From contig NZ_JXTE01000114.1 in the NCBI RefSeq assembly GCF_000972385.1, positions 1-15,210 on the forward strand: 15,210 nucleotides of DNA. The letters run 5' to 3'. Source of the DNA: Streptomyces sp. WM6386 (GTDB taxonomy: Bacteria; Actinomycetota; Actinomycetes; Streptomycetales; Streptomycetaceae). The notes beneath the pieces were generated by a model that saw nothing but the letters and a program-made list of their open reading frames with translations, searched no databases and was not told the origin of the DNA. Of this stretch, positions 7,142 to 14,441 are shown piece after piece. A program made the position numbers and the translations under genes. Each line of letters begins with the position of its first letter. The stretch's first letter is position 1.

Positions 7142-8028
7142 CAGTCACGCTCGCACACGAAGATCGCCGACCCCGGGATCAGATTCCCGCGCAGCGGCGA
7201 CCAGCCGCCCCACTCCGCGGTGTTCCAGGCCGGCCACTCCGGCTCGACCAGGTCCACCAGGCGGAAGCCCGCGGCGACGGTGTCCCGGACACGGTCGCCG
7301 ATGGTCCTGTGGTGCTCGACGTACACCGCGCTGCCGTCCTCGGCCTGTTCGACGTACGGCGTGCGGTCGAAGTACGAGGCGGAGACGGACAGCCCCTCCG
7401 GGCCGGGCTCGTCCGGGAACGCCCAGCGGATCGGGTGGGTGACCGAGAAGACGAAACGCCCGCCCGGCCGCAGCACCCGGCGCACCTGCGACAGGACCAG
7501 TACCGGGTCCGCCACGAACGGCAGCGCCCCGTAGGCCGAGCACGCCAGGTCGAAGGAGGCGTCCGCGAAGGGCAGCGCACCGGCGTCCGCGCAGATGAGG
7601 GGAAACGATCCGCCGATGCGCAGCGCGTGCTGGAGCTGGCGGTGGGAGAGGTCCAGGGCGACCGGGCGGGCCCCCTGCTCGGCCAGCCAGCGCGAGCACT
7701 GGGCCGCGCCGGCGCCGATCTCCAGGACGTCCTTGCCCTTCAGCTCCTCCGGCGGGCCGAGCAGCTCGGCCTCCACCTCGTCCAGACCCTCGGGCCCCCA
7801 CACGAAGCGGTCGTCGCCGAGGAACGTGCCGTGCTCGACCTGGTACTCGTCCGCGTTGCGGTCCCACCAGCCCCGGTTGGCCCGGGAGCTCTCCGCGACA
7901 TCGGCGTCACGCCGGGTGGCCTCGGACTCGGAGTCCGATGTGACGTTGGGCTCGGACGCTACGGGCTCTTGGATGATCGGCTCCCTCGTCGTACTCTTCC
8001 CTCCAATCCGTCCCCTCAGGGGTGTCAC
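7141..8028 (-). CDS. Class I SAM-dependent methyltransferase (295 aa)
   Basis: The Rossmann-type SAM fold shows motif I VLEIGAGAAQCSRWLAEQG (101-119), the acidic end of beta-2 in VALDLSH (123-129), ADAGALPFADASFD (147-160) and post-motif VLRPGGRFVFSVTHP (185-199). This is the UbiE/Methyltransf_11 pattern. The substrate is unknown. The N-terminal 45 residues are polar and low-complexity (SDSESEATRRDADVAESS), followed by a conserved-looking RGWWDRNADEYQ. The first in-frame start is GTG at 8028, which has no SD. The nearest GGAGG before it stands over an ATC, and no start codon follows the GGAGGG inside the gene, so the exact start is uncertain. It is divergent from rpsA across 319 bases, and its stop abuts the 34-bp palindrome. 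Confidence 0.85.
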   Translation of the reverse strand: MTPLRGRIGGKSTTREPIIQEPVASEPNVTSDSESEATRRDADVAESSRANRGWWDRNADEYQVEHGTFLGDDRFVWGPEGLDEVEAELLGPPEELKGKDVLEIGAGAAQCSRWLAEQGARPVALDLSHRQLQHALRIGGSFPLICADAGALPFADASFDLACSAYGALPFVADPVLVLSQVRRVLRPGGRFVFSVTHPIRWAFPDEPGPEGLSVSASYFDRTPYVEQAEDGSAVYVEHHRTIGDRVRDTVAAGFRLVDLVEPEWPAWNTAEWGGWSPLRGNLIPGSAIFVCERD

Positions 8029-8118
8029 GGAGGAGGTGTCTCGGGGCCCGGATGGCCTCCAGAGACAGTTCTTGTGCCGGGTATGCGGCGATCCGCCCCG
8101 GGTGTGCGCCTTCGCGCA

Positions 8119-8147
8119 TTGACCCTGTCCGGCTGCCCCCGTATGCT
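8119..8147 (+). promoter_or_regulatory. rpsA vegetative promoter
   Basis: TTGACC (8119-8124) and TATGCT (8142-8147) are separated by exactly 17 bases. This is close to consensus for the main HrdB-type sigma factor and fits a highly expressed ribosomal gene. Transcription would start near 8153-8155, giving a leader of about 195 nt. Within the leader, GCCTGC (8164-8169) and GCAGGC (8184-8189) can pair. A second TTGACT (8262-8267) is followed 17 nt later only by a poor -10 (GATACG). The rest of 8029-8347 shows no gene. No clear promoter for the divergent methyltransferase was found. Confidence 0.8.
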
Positions 8148-8347
8148 ACAAGTTGCGCTGCGGGCCTGCGCACCTCAGACGTAGCAGGCTGCGCTCGCAT
8201 CTGTTGTATGTCCCCTCGGTTCTTCGAGGCGCCATCGGCTTTGTCCGGTGTGGTGCTTCCTTGACTGTCCGGCTTCTTCAGGGCGATACGGGCTCCCGGC
8301 GTAGCAGTACCTACGACTTTCTGTCCGTAACCGGAGCCCTTTCCCAC

Positions 8348-9853
8348 ATGACGAGCAGCACCGAGACCACCGCCACCACCCCGCAGGTTGCGGTCAACGA
8401 CATCGGTAACGAGGAAGCCTTCCTCGCCGCGATCGACGAGACGATCAAGTACTTCAACGACGGCGACATCGTCGACGGCGTCATCGTGAAGGTCGACCGG
8501 GACGAGGTCCTGCTCGACATCGGTTACAAGACCGAAGGCGTTATCCCGAGCCGCGAGCTCTCCATCAAGCACGACGTCGACCCCAACGAGGTCGTCGCCG
8601 TGGGCGATGAGATCGAGGCCCTTGTCCTCCAGAAGGAGGACAAGGAAGGCCGTCTCATCCTGTCCAAGAAGCGCGCTCAGTACGAGCGTGCCTGGGGCAC
8701 GATCGAGAAGATCAAGGAAGAAGACGGGATCGTCACCGGTACCGTCATCGAGGTCGTCAAGGGTGGTCTCATCCTCGACATCGGCCTCCGTGGCTTCCTC
8801 CCGGCCTCCCTCGTCGAGATGCGCCGTGTCCGCGACCTCCAGCCCTACGTGGGCAAGGAGCTCGAGGCGAAGATCATCGAGCTGGACAAGAACCGCAACA
8901 ACGTGGTCCTGTCCCGCCGTGCCTGGCTGGAGCAGACCCAGTCCGAGGTCCGCCAGACGTTCCTCACGACCCTCCAGAAGGGTCAGGTCCGCTCCGGCGT
9001 GGTCTCCTCGATCGTCAACTTCGGTGCCTTCGTGGACCTGGGTGGCGTCGACGGTCTGGTCCACGTGTCCGAGCTGTCCTGGAAGCACATCGACCACCCG
9101 TCCGAGGTTGTCGAGGTCGGCCAGGAAGTCACCGTCGAGGTCCTCGACGTCGACATGGACCGCGAGCGTGTCTCCCTGTCGCTGAAGGCGACCCAGGAAG
9201 ACCCGTGGCAGCAGTTCGCCCGGACCCACCAGATCGGCCAGGTCGTGCCCGGCAAGGTCACGAAGCTGGTTCCGTTCGGTGCGTTCGTCCGCGTGGACGA
9301 GGGCATCGAGGGTCTGGTCCACATCTCCGAGCTGGCCGAGCGCCACGTGGAGATCCCGGAGCAGGTCGTCCAGGTCAACGACGAGATCTTCGTCAAGGTC
9401 ATCGACATCGACCTCGAGCGTCGTCGCATCAGCCTCTCGCTGAAGCAGGCCAACGAGTCCTTCGGTTCCGACCCGGCCTCGGTCGAGTTCGACCCGACGC
9501 TGTACGGCATGGCCGCGTCGTACGACGACCAGGGCAACTACATCTACCCCGAGGGCTTCGACCCCGAGACCAACGACTGGCTCGAGGGCTTCGAGTCCCA
9601 GCGTGAGGTGTGGGAGAACCAGTACGCCGAGGCGCAGACCCGCTTCGAGCAGCACCAGCAGCAGGTCATCAAGTCCCGCGAGGCCGACGCCGCTGCTGCG
9701 GCCGAGGGCGGCGACGCTGCGGGTGCGGCTCCGGCCGCGGGCGGTGGCGGTGGCGGCTCGTACTCCTCCGAGGGTGCGGACACCTCCGGTGCCCTCGCTT
9801 CGGACGAGGCGCTTGCCGCGCTCCGCGAGAAGCTGGCCGGCGGCCAGAGCTGA
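8348..9853 (+). CDS. rpsA: 30S ribosomal protein S1 (501 aa)
   Basis: S1 binds mRNA on the 30S subunit and helps translation initiation. Four S1/OB-fold domains are visible at about residues 39-108, 126-191, 212-280 and 297-366. The last two carry the classic GxVxxxxxFGAFVxLGGVDGLVHVSELS pattern. The actinobacterial C-terminal extension follows (380-440, with TLYGMAASYDDQGNYIYPEGFDP), then an Ala/Gly-rich tail containing six glycines in a row and a final ALREKLAGGQS. Four domains and about 500 residues are normal for this phylum. The ATG at 8348 has GGAG 11 nt upstream and begins MTSSTETT; the frame is open further upstream but without coding character. Codon use favours CGT, GGT and AAG more than its neighbours, as expected for very high expression. 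Confidence 0.98.
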   Translation: MTSSTETTATTPQVAVNDIGNEEAFLAAIDETIKYFNDGDIVDGVIVKVDRDEVLLDIGYKTEGVIPSRELSIKHDVDPNEVVAVGDEIEALVLQKEDKEGRLILSKKRAQYERAWGTIEKIKEEDGIVTGTVIEVVKGGLILDIGLRGFLPASLVEMRRVRDLQPYVGKELEAKIIELDKNRNNVVLSRRAWLEQTQSEVRQTFLTTLQKGQVRSGVVSSIVNFGAFVDLGGVDGLVHVSELSWKHIDHPSEVVEVGQEVTVEVLDVDMDRERVSLSLKATQEDPWQQFARTHQIGQVVPGKVTKLVPFGAFVRVDEGIEGLVHISELAERHVEIPEQVVQVNDEIFVKVIDIDLERRRISLSLKQANESFGSDPASVEFDPTLYGMAASYDDQGNYIYPEGFDPETNDWLEGFESQREVWENQYAEAQTRFEQHQQQVIKSREADAAAAAEGGDAAGAAPAAGGGGGGSYSSEGADTSGALASDEALAALREKLAGGQS

Positions 9854-9878
9854 TCGCTCACTGAGCAGTAGCTCCTGA

Positions 9879-9914
9879 CTGAGGGGCCGTACCTTTCGAG
9901 GTGCGGCCCCTCAG
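9879..9914 (+). terminator. rpsA terminator
   Basis: A 15-bp stem, CTGAGGGGCCGTACC (9879-9893) with GGTGCGGCCCCTCAG (9900-9914), closes a TTTCGA loop and has a single G-U wobble. It starts 25 nt after the rpsA stop. There is no U tract. It should insulate rpsA from the PAC2 gene downstream. Confidence 0.85.
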
Positions 9915-10227
9915 CCGTGTCCGCCCGCTCCGACAGGACGCTCGCGCGTGCGACCGGCGCCCACCGGGTACCTATTCAGCACGGCCTTACGAAGGCCGTC
10001 GACGCCGACCACGTCTTCGCCGCGGCCCCGCCCGACATCCCCTCGACGGCCGGAATCCCTCTCCCCCTCCCTCGTCATCCGCCCGCCCACGCGCGCGTGC
10101 CGTATCTCGTGACGCGGTGGAGCGAGGCATGAGAACCCAGTAAGAGGCGCCTGATCAGAGCCGTGGGCGGGAATGCCCACGTCTCAGGGCGCGTTGTGCA
10201 GTACGAACACGAGGAGGAGCGGTCACT
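9915..10227. other. Gene-free spacer between rpsA and the PAC2 gene, with two hairpins
   Basis: No convincing gene was found here. Short open frames on both strands are Arg/Pro-rich and lack ribosome sites. Two compact inverted repeats are present. ACGGCCTT (9981-9988) and AAGGCCGT (9992-9999) enclose a 3-nt loop. CGTGGGC (10162-10168) and GCCCACG (10175-10181) enclose GGGAAT, and the latter is nested in an imperfect outer pairing of GCGCCTGA (10147-10154) with TCAGGGCGC (10184-10192). A 12-bp palindrome CACGCGCGCGTG lies at 10088-10099. The PAC2 promoter must be in this stretch, but no good -35/-10 pair stands out. Confidence 0.6.
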
Positions 10228-11166
10228 GTGCTTGATCCGCAGGGTTTGTACGCATGGGAGCCGAAGGGCCTGGCTGTCGTCGACATGGCGCTCGCCCAGG
10301 AGTCGGCCGGTCTTGTCATGCTCTACCACTTCGACGGATACATCGACGCGGGCGAGACCGGCGACCAGATCGTCGACCGGCTGCTGGACTCGCTGCCCCA
10401 CCAGATCGTCGCCCGGTTCGACCACGACCGTCTCGTGGACTACCGCGCCCGCCGCCCGCTGCTGACGTTCAAGCGCGACCGGTGGACGGAGTACGAGGAG
10501 CCCACGATCGATGTGCGGCTCGTCCAGGACGCCACCGGGGCGCCCTTCCTGCTGTTGTCCGGACCCGAGCCGGACGTGGAGTGGGAGCGCTTCGCCGCTG
10601 CCGTCCAGCAGATCGTGGAGCGGCTCGGCGTCCGCCTGTCCGTGAACTTCCACGGCATCCCGATGGGCGTCCCGCACACCCGCCCCGTCGGCCTCACCCC
10701 GCACGGCAACCGCAACGACCTCGTGCCGGGCCACCGCAGCCCCTTCGACGAGGCGCAGGTCCCCGGCAGCGCCGAGGCGCTCGTCGAGTACCGCCTCATG
10801 GAGGCCGGCCATGACGTCCTGGGCGTCGCCGCGCACGTGCCGCACTACATCGCCCGCTCCCCCTACCCGGACGCGGCGCTGACCGTCCTGGAGTCCATCA
10901 CGGCGGCGACGGGCCTCGTCCTGCCGGGCATCGCCCACGCCCTGCGCACGGATGCCCACCGCACCCAGACCGAGATCGATCGCCAGATCCAGGAGGGCGA
11001 CGAGGACCTGGTCGCGCTCGTCCAGGGCCTTGAGCACCAGTACGACGCGGCGGCCGGCGCCGAGACACGGGGCAACATGCTCGCCGAGCCGATCGACATT
11101 CCCTCGGCGGACGAGATCGGGCTGGAGTTCGAGAAGTTCCTGGCGGAGCGGGAAGGCGACAACTGA
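10228..11166 (+). CDS. PAC2 family protein (312 aa)
   Basis: The PAC2 family includes eukaryotic proteasome assembly chaperones. Actinobacterial members are soluble proteins of uncharacterised role, often discussed with the actinobacterial proteasome, but that link is inference here. Family features seen are FDGYIDAGE (35-43), [15 protein letters not shown] (108-122) and [11 protein letters not shown] (143-153). A second conserved block is [19 protein letters not shown], and the C-terminal part is acidic and helical ([25 protein letters not shown]). The length fits the family. The start is GTG at 10228, with a very strong SD, GAGGAGG, at 10211-10217. coaE follows 45 bases downstream but appears to carry its own promoter. 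Confidence 0.9.
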   Translation: MLDPQGLYAWEPKGLAVVDMALAQESAGLVMLYHFDGYIDAGETGDQIVDRLLDSLPHQIVARFDHDRLVDYRARRPLLTFKRDRWTEYEEPTIDVRLVQDATGAPFLLLSGPEPDVEWERFAAAVQQIVERLGVRLSVNFHGIPMGVPHTRPVGLTPHGNRNDLVPGHRSPFDEAQVPGSAEALVEYRLMEAGHDVLGVAAHVPHYIARSPYPDAALTVLESITAATGLVLPGIAHALRTDAHRTQTEIDRQIQEGDEDLVALVQGLEHQYDAAAGAETRGNMLAEPIDIPSADEIGLEFEKFLAEREGDN

Positions 11167-11198
11167 CCTCCGCCGGGTGCGCTGTCAGAGGCAGGCCC

Positions 11199-11212
11199 TA
11201 AGCTTCCGGTCA
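11199..11212 (+). promoter_or_regulatory. Candidate -10 element for leaderless coaE transcription
   Basis: TAAGCT (11199-11204) ends 7 bases before the A of the coaE ATG. That is the distance expected between a -10 box and a transcription start. No Shine-Dalgarno is present before this ATG (the upstream bases read TTCCGGTC). Together these suggest a leaderless mRNA, which is common in Actinobacteria. The -35 region is weak. Confidence 0.45.
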
Positions 11213-11841
11213 TGCTGAAGGTTGGCCTGACCGGCGGGATCGGCGCCGGCAAGAGCGAGGTGTCGCGGCTGCTCGTCGAGCACGGGGGCGTGCTGATCGA
11301 CGCGGACCGTATCGCGCGCGAGGTCGTCGCGCCGGGCACACCGGGGCTGGCGGCGGTCGTCGAGGCCTTCGGCCGGGACGTGCTCGCCGAGGACGGCGGT
11401 CTGGACCGGCCGAAGCTGGGCTCGATCGTGTTCGCCGACCCCGACAGGCTCGCCGTGCTGAACTCGATCGTGCACCCGCTGGTCGGCGCCCGCTCCCGCG
11501 AGCTGGAGGCCGCCGCCGCCGCGGACGCGGTCGTGATCCACGACGTCCCCCTCCTCGCCGAGAACGCCCTCGCCCCGCTGTACGACCTCGTGATCGTCGT
11601 CGACGCGAGTCCCGAGACCCAGCTCGACCGGCTGGTGCGGCTGCGGGGCATGACCGAGGAGGACGCACGCGCGCGTATGGCCGCCCAGGCGACGCGCGAG
11701 AAGCGCCTGGAGATCGCGGACATCGTCATCGACAACGACGTACCCCTGGACGACCTGCGGCGACGTGTGACGGACGTATGGGCCGATCTCGTACGAAGAG
11801 CCGGCGCCCCGCACGACCCGTCCCGGCCGCCTCAGGAATAG
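11212..11841 (+). CDS. coaE: Dephospho-CoA kinase (209 aa)
   Basis: CoaE phosphorylates the ribose 3'-hydroxyl of dephospho-CoA with ATP, the last step of coenzyme A synthesis, in the cytoplasm. The P-loop [11 protein letters not shown] (5-15) begins the protein. It is followed by [10 protein letters not shown] (30-39), the substrate-binding IVHPLV (86-91), [11 protein letters not shown] (110-120) and the lid and ending region [32 protein letters not shown] with its conserved arginines. The length is normal, and it is not fused to the DUF (GrpB) domain found in mycobacterial CoaE. The tail after about residue 200 ([12 protein letters not shown]) is unconserved. The start is the ATG at 11212 despite lacking an SD, because [15 protein letters not shown] is the family N-terminus. 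Confidence 0.97.
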   Translation: MLKVGLTGGIGAGKSEVSRLLVEHGGVLIDADRIAREVVAPGTPGLAAVVEAFGRDVLAEDGGLDRPKLGSIVFADPDRLAVLNSIVHPLVGARSRELEAAAAADAVVIHDVPLLAENALAPLYDLVIVVDASPETQLDRLVRLRGMTEEDARARMAAQATREKRLEIADIVIDNDVPLDDLRRRVTDVWADLVRRAGAPHDPSRPPQE

Positions 11842-11865
11842 CAAGCCCCCGTCCGGGCGTTGAAC

Positions 11866-11883
11866 CCTTCCAGTGAGGGAAGG
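11866..11883 (+). promoter_or_regulatory. Hairpin covering the ribosome-binding site of the TPR gene
   Basis: CCTTCC (11866-11871) can pair perfectly with GGAAGG (11878-11883) around AGTGAG. The right arm is the Shine-Dalgarno of the GTG-started TPR gene at 11892. Such pairing could damp translation. A 6-bp stem is weak evidence on its own, and chance is possible in this base composition. Confidence 0.35.
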
Positions 11884-11891
11884 ACTCTGCC

Positions 11892-12272
11892 GTGCCCCAG
11901 ACCAGCGGTTCGACCGGACGTACTCCGGAGACGCATGTCATCGACTTCCGTGCCGCCGAGCAACTGCTCGCCGCACGGGATCCGCAGGGCGCGGTGAAGC
12001 TGCTCGACCAGGTCATCGCCGCGCACCCCGAGAACACCGCCGCCCGCCTGCTGCGCGCGCGTGCCTTCTTCGCGGCAGCGCAACTGCGTCCCGCGGAGCT
12101 GGAGTTCACGATCGTCCTGGAGCGCGAGCCGGACAACGCGTTCGCGCACTTCGCGCTCGCCCGCACCTACGAGCGGCAGGCACGCCCGGACCAGGCCAAG
12201 CGCCACTTCCGGCTGGCCGCCGCACTCGACCCGAACCCGCAGTACCTGAAGGCGGCGCGGTTCGAGTCATGA
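11892..12272 (+). CDS. Tetratricopeptide repeat protein (126 aa)
   Basis: The protein is nearly all helix. Three consecutive TPR-like units are visible at about residues 16-47 (FRAAEQLLAARDPQGAVKLLDQVIAAHP), 49-81 (TAARLLRARAFFAAAQLRPAELEFTIVLEREP) and 83-115 (NAFAHFALARTYERQARPDQAKRHFRLAAALDP). Each ends with the typical Pro after an Asp/Glu/His. No enzyme domain, signal peptide or membrane helix is present, so it is probably a cytoplasmic protein-interaction module with an unknown partner. The GTG start at 11892 has GGAAGGA 7 nt upstream. It begins 50 bases after coaE and could be in the same transcript. Its stop is only 7 bases from the stop of the convergent DUF6343 gene. Confidence 0.85.
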   Translation: MPQTSGSTGRTPETHVIDFRAAEQLLAARDPQGAVKLLDQVIAAHPENTAARLLRARAFFAAAQLRPAELEFTIVLEREPDNAFAHFALARTYERQARPDQAKRHFRLAAALDPNPQYLKAARFES

Positions 12273-12279
12273 GCCTGCC

Positions 12280-12546
12280 CTAGGGGCGCCGGCTCTCCGG
12301 CGGCCGGTACGGCGGGATGTCCGGGCCCGGCTGGTAGTGCGGGCCCTGGCGGATGTGCCGGACGATCAGCGTCAGATCCACGGTGATCACCAGCCACAGC
12401 ACTCCACAGGCGATGGCCCAGCCGGGGCGCCCCGTGAGGGCGAACGCCGCGGTGCCGAAGACCGCCCAGACCAGCCCCCACACGCTCAGCCAGAAGCGCG
12501 TGCGCAGCGCACTGCGCGCGGTCGTCGGCTCACTGCCCGTACGCAT
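12280..12546 (-). CDS. DUF6343 family small membrane protein (88 aa)
   Basis: The N-terminus MRTGSEPTTARSALRTR, two hydrophobic helices (about residues 18-38 and 43-63) and the C-terminal RHIRQGPHYQPGPDIPPYRP are the pattern of DUF6343, a short protein found in Streptomyces and relatives. Function is unknown. The ATG at 12546 is preferred, with AAGGAG 11 nt upstream (plus strand 12558-12563). Two GTG codons just before it are too close to the SD. A longer frame to 13029 on this strand is only an antisense shadow of the acyltransferase gene. The gene is divergent from that acyltransferase across 76 bases and tail-to-tail with the TPR gene. Confidence 0.8.
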   Translation of the reverse strand: MRTGSEPTTARSALRTRFWLSVWGLVWAVFGTAAFALTGRPGWAIACGVLWLVITVDLTLIVRHIRQGPHYQPGPDIPPYRPPESRRP

Positions 12547-12568
12547 CGGGATCACCACTCCTTCTTGA

Positions 12569-12597
12569 AACGTACTCTTCGGTGCGACGTTCACCAA
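12569..12597 (-). promoter_or_regulatory. Possible promoter of the DUF6343 gene
   Basis: Reading the minus strand, TTGGTG (plus 12592-12597) and TACGTT (plus 12569-12574) are separated by 17 bases. Transcription would begin near 12562, at the edge of the Shine-Dalgarno, so the leader would be very short. The -35 matches only its first three positions well. Confidence 0.3.
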
Positions 12598-12622
12598 AGG
12601 CTCCGACCAGGGGGAGGGCCAC

Positions 12623-13534
12623 GTGCTTCCGGATACCGACGAGCTGGCCGAGGTGCTTCTGGACCTCGCGGTACCCCACGAGGACATCGACGAACTGATC
12701 GCGTCGCGCCGGACGCTGACGGCGGACGCCGGGGCGATACGGCTCCTGGCGGAGTGCACCGGGGAACTGGTCCGCGACATCGGGAAGATCATCGAGTACG
12801 GCGACGGGCTCCAGCTGGGCGAACGGGTCGCCGAGGCACCGGTGGCGCTGCGCCGCTTGTTCGCCGCGTACGTGTTCGTCTCGGCGCTTCCGCACACGCG
12901 CACGTACCACCGCGCACTCGGTATCCCCGCGGACGTCTCCCGGCGCACCCTCGCCGACCTCGGGCGGAACATGGTCGTCCACCGCCGACGGCACGGCGGG
13001 GCAGGGGTGCAGTCCCCGCAGTGGCTCACGCTCCATTTCCGCGGCGAGCTGTACCAGTTGGGGCGGTTGCAGTTTCAACGGGCAAACCTCTGGACGGGTG
13101 CGGCGTCGGTGCTCGCGCAGGCCGGGTACGACGGGACCGCGGGCACGCCCTGTCTGGACATCCACATCCCCGAGTTCCTCGGTCCGCTGACCCCGGCGGC
13201 CTGTGACCGGTCCGTGGTGCTCGCCCGGGAGTTCTTCGCCCTGCACCTTCCCGAGGAGCGGTACCGGGCGGCGATGTGCCATTCCTGGCTGCTCGACCCG
13301 CAGTTGAAGCGATATCTGCACGCCGACTCGAACATCGTCCGGTTCCAGGAACGGTTCCGGATCGCCCGCCGGGGCAGCGAGCCGGCCGACACGGAACCGG
13401 TCCAGTTCGTGTTCGGGGACCCGGAGCTGGCGGTGGCGGGGTTGCCGCGGCGGACGTCGCTGGAGCGGGCCGTGGGGGACCACCTGCGGGCGGGTGGGCA
13501 CTGGTACATGGGGCACGGCTGGTTTCCGCTGTGA
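12623..13534 (+). CDS. NAT_N/GNAT_C acyltransferase-domain protein (303 aa)
   Basis: I recognise the two-part architecture annotated as N-acyltransferase N-terminal plus GNAT-like C-terminal domain (formerly DUF5596). The N-terminal half (1-140) is helical. The C-terminal half carries the characteristic FRGELYQLGRLQFQR (about 142-156), CLDIHIPEFLGPLTPAACD (173-191), an FFALHLPEERY block, MCHSWLLDPQLKRYLHADSNIVRFQERF and the final GGHWYMGHGWFPL. The acyl donor and acceptor are unknown, and catalysis is inferred from family naming only. The start is GTG at 12623 with GGGGAGGG (12611-12618) close before it. The gene precedes a SAM methyltransferase by 130 bases on the same strand. A linked small-molecule or protein modification role is speculative. 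Confidence 0.8.
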   Translation: MLPDTDELAEVLLDLAVPHEDIDELIASRRTLTADAGAIRLLAECTGELVRDIGKIIEYGDGLQLGERVAEAPVALRRLFAAYVFVSALPHTRTYHRALGIPADVSRRTLADLGRNMVVHRRRHGGAGVQSPQWLTLHFRGELYQLGRLQFQRANLWTGAASVLAQAGYDGTAGTPCLDIHIPEFLGPLTPAACDRSVVLAREFFALHLPEERYRAAMCHSWLLDPQLKRYLHADSNIVRFQERFRIARRGSEPADTEPVQFVFGDPELAVAGLPRRTSLERAVGDHLRAGGHWYMGHGWFPL

Positions 13535-13664
13535 CGGCGGGCCGGGCAGCCGGTAGCCGTAGGTCTGCTGTCGACGGACGTCTCCTGTAGCTCGGACGGG
13601 TGAATCTGTACGAGGGGGGAACGGGCGTGCGGAGGTGGGCCGTTGGACGGGCATGGAGCTGAGA

Positions 13665-14375
13665 ATGCGTGAGGGGTACGAGGGGACCGGGCCCGGTGCG
13701 ATCACTCCCGACGGCTGCGCGGTGGAGCTGTACGCACGGCTGCCGGTGGGGGACGAGCCGGACATCATCGCCGCGGCCGTGCCGGCGGGGGCGCACATCC
13801 TGGAGCTGGGCTGCGGTGTGGGGCGGATGACCCATCCGCTCCTGGAGCGGGGCTTCACGGTGACCGCGGTGGACGAGTCCCCGCAGATGCTGGAGCGCGT
13901 CCGCGGGGCCCGCACGACATGCGGCCCGGTCGAAGGGCTCGACCTGGGCGAGACGTTCGACGTGGTGATGCTCGCGTCGTTCCTGGTGCACGCCGGGGAT
14001 GTCGAGGTGCGGCGGGGGTTGCTGCGCGCCTGTGCGCGGCATGTCGGTGAGGGCGGGTGCGTGCTGATCCAGCGGGAGGGCGTGGACTACCACACGAACC
14101 TGCCGCGCGAGCGGGTCGATCCCAGCGGCTTCACCGTCCGGATGGTGTCGGCGGAACCGGTCGGGGACGGGGTGAACTCGGTGCGCGCGGAGTACGAGTT
14201 CCCGGACGCGGTGTGGACCCAGACGTTCCTGGCACGGCCGTTGACGAAGGAGCAGTTCGAGGCGGCGCTGGGGGAGGCGGGTCTCGGGGTGGACAAGTAT
14301 CTGACGGAGGACGGGACATGGGTGAGGGCGGTGCCGGTGGAACAGATCGGGGATTTGGTCCCCGGGCGGCGATGA
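13665..14375 (+). CDS. Class I SAM-dependent methyltransferase (236 aa)
   Basis: The SAM fold is shown by motif I ILELGCGVGRMTHPLLERG (45-63), beta-2 VTAVDES with acidic D70 (66-72), FDVVMLASFLVHAG (98-111) and a post-motif with VGEGGCVLIQREG. This is the Methyltransf_25/11 type with an unknown substrate. The C-terminal VWTQTFLARPLTKEQFEAALGEAGL is typical of small-molecule methyltransferases. Three in-frame starts exist: GTG 13635, ATG 13653 and ATG 13665. The last is chosen because GGAG (13655-13658) stands 6 nt before it and homology-like sequence begins with REGYEGTGPG. The GGAGG at 13631 is too far for 13653, but that start cannot be excluded. The DoxX gene follows after 66 bases. Confidence 0.85.
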   Translation: MREGYEGTGPGAITPDGCAVELYARLPVGDEPDIIAAAVPAGAHILELGCGVGRMTHPLLERGFTVTAVDESPQMLERVRGARTTCGPVEGLDLGETFDVVMLASFLVHAGDVEVRRGLLRACARHVGEGGCVLIQREGVDYHTNLPRERVDPSGFTVRMVSAEPVGDGVNSVRAEYEFPDAVWTQTFLARPLTKEQFEAALGEAGLGVDKYLTEDGTWVRAVPVEQIGDLVPGRR

Positions 14376-14441
14376 GTTTCGCAGTGGGTCCCGGTCTATC
14401 TCTCTGACAGCAGCACGGACCGCTTCCCACAGGAGACCCCG

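Noticed and set aside
8262..8290. Second rpsA promoter from TTGACT
   Set aside because: No acceptable -10 box is found at 16-19 bases. It is kept only as a remark in the rpsA leader finding.
7907..9655. 582-codon open frame on the minus strand opposite rpsA
   Set aside because: It is an antisense shadow of the certain rpsA gene. The Asp/Leu/Val-rich translation comes from reverse reading of GC-rich codons, and it also crosses the rpsA promoter.
9917..10143. Short frames after rpsA that might be small proteins
   Set aside because: They have no ribosome-binding site, have Arg/Pro-rich composition, overlap the rpsA terminator and are mutually overlapping in different frames.
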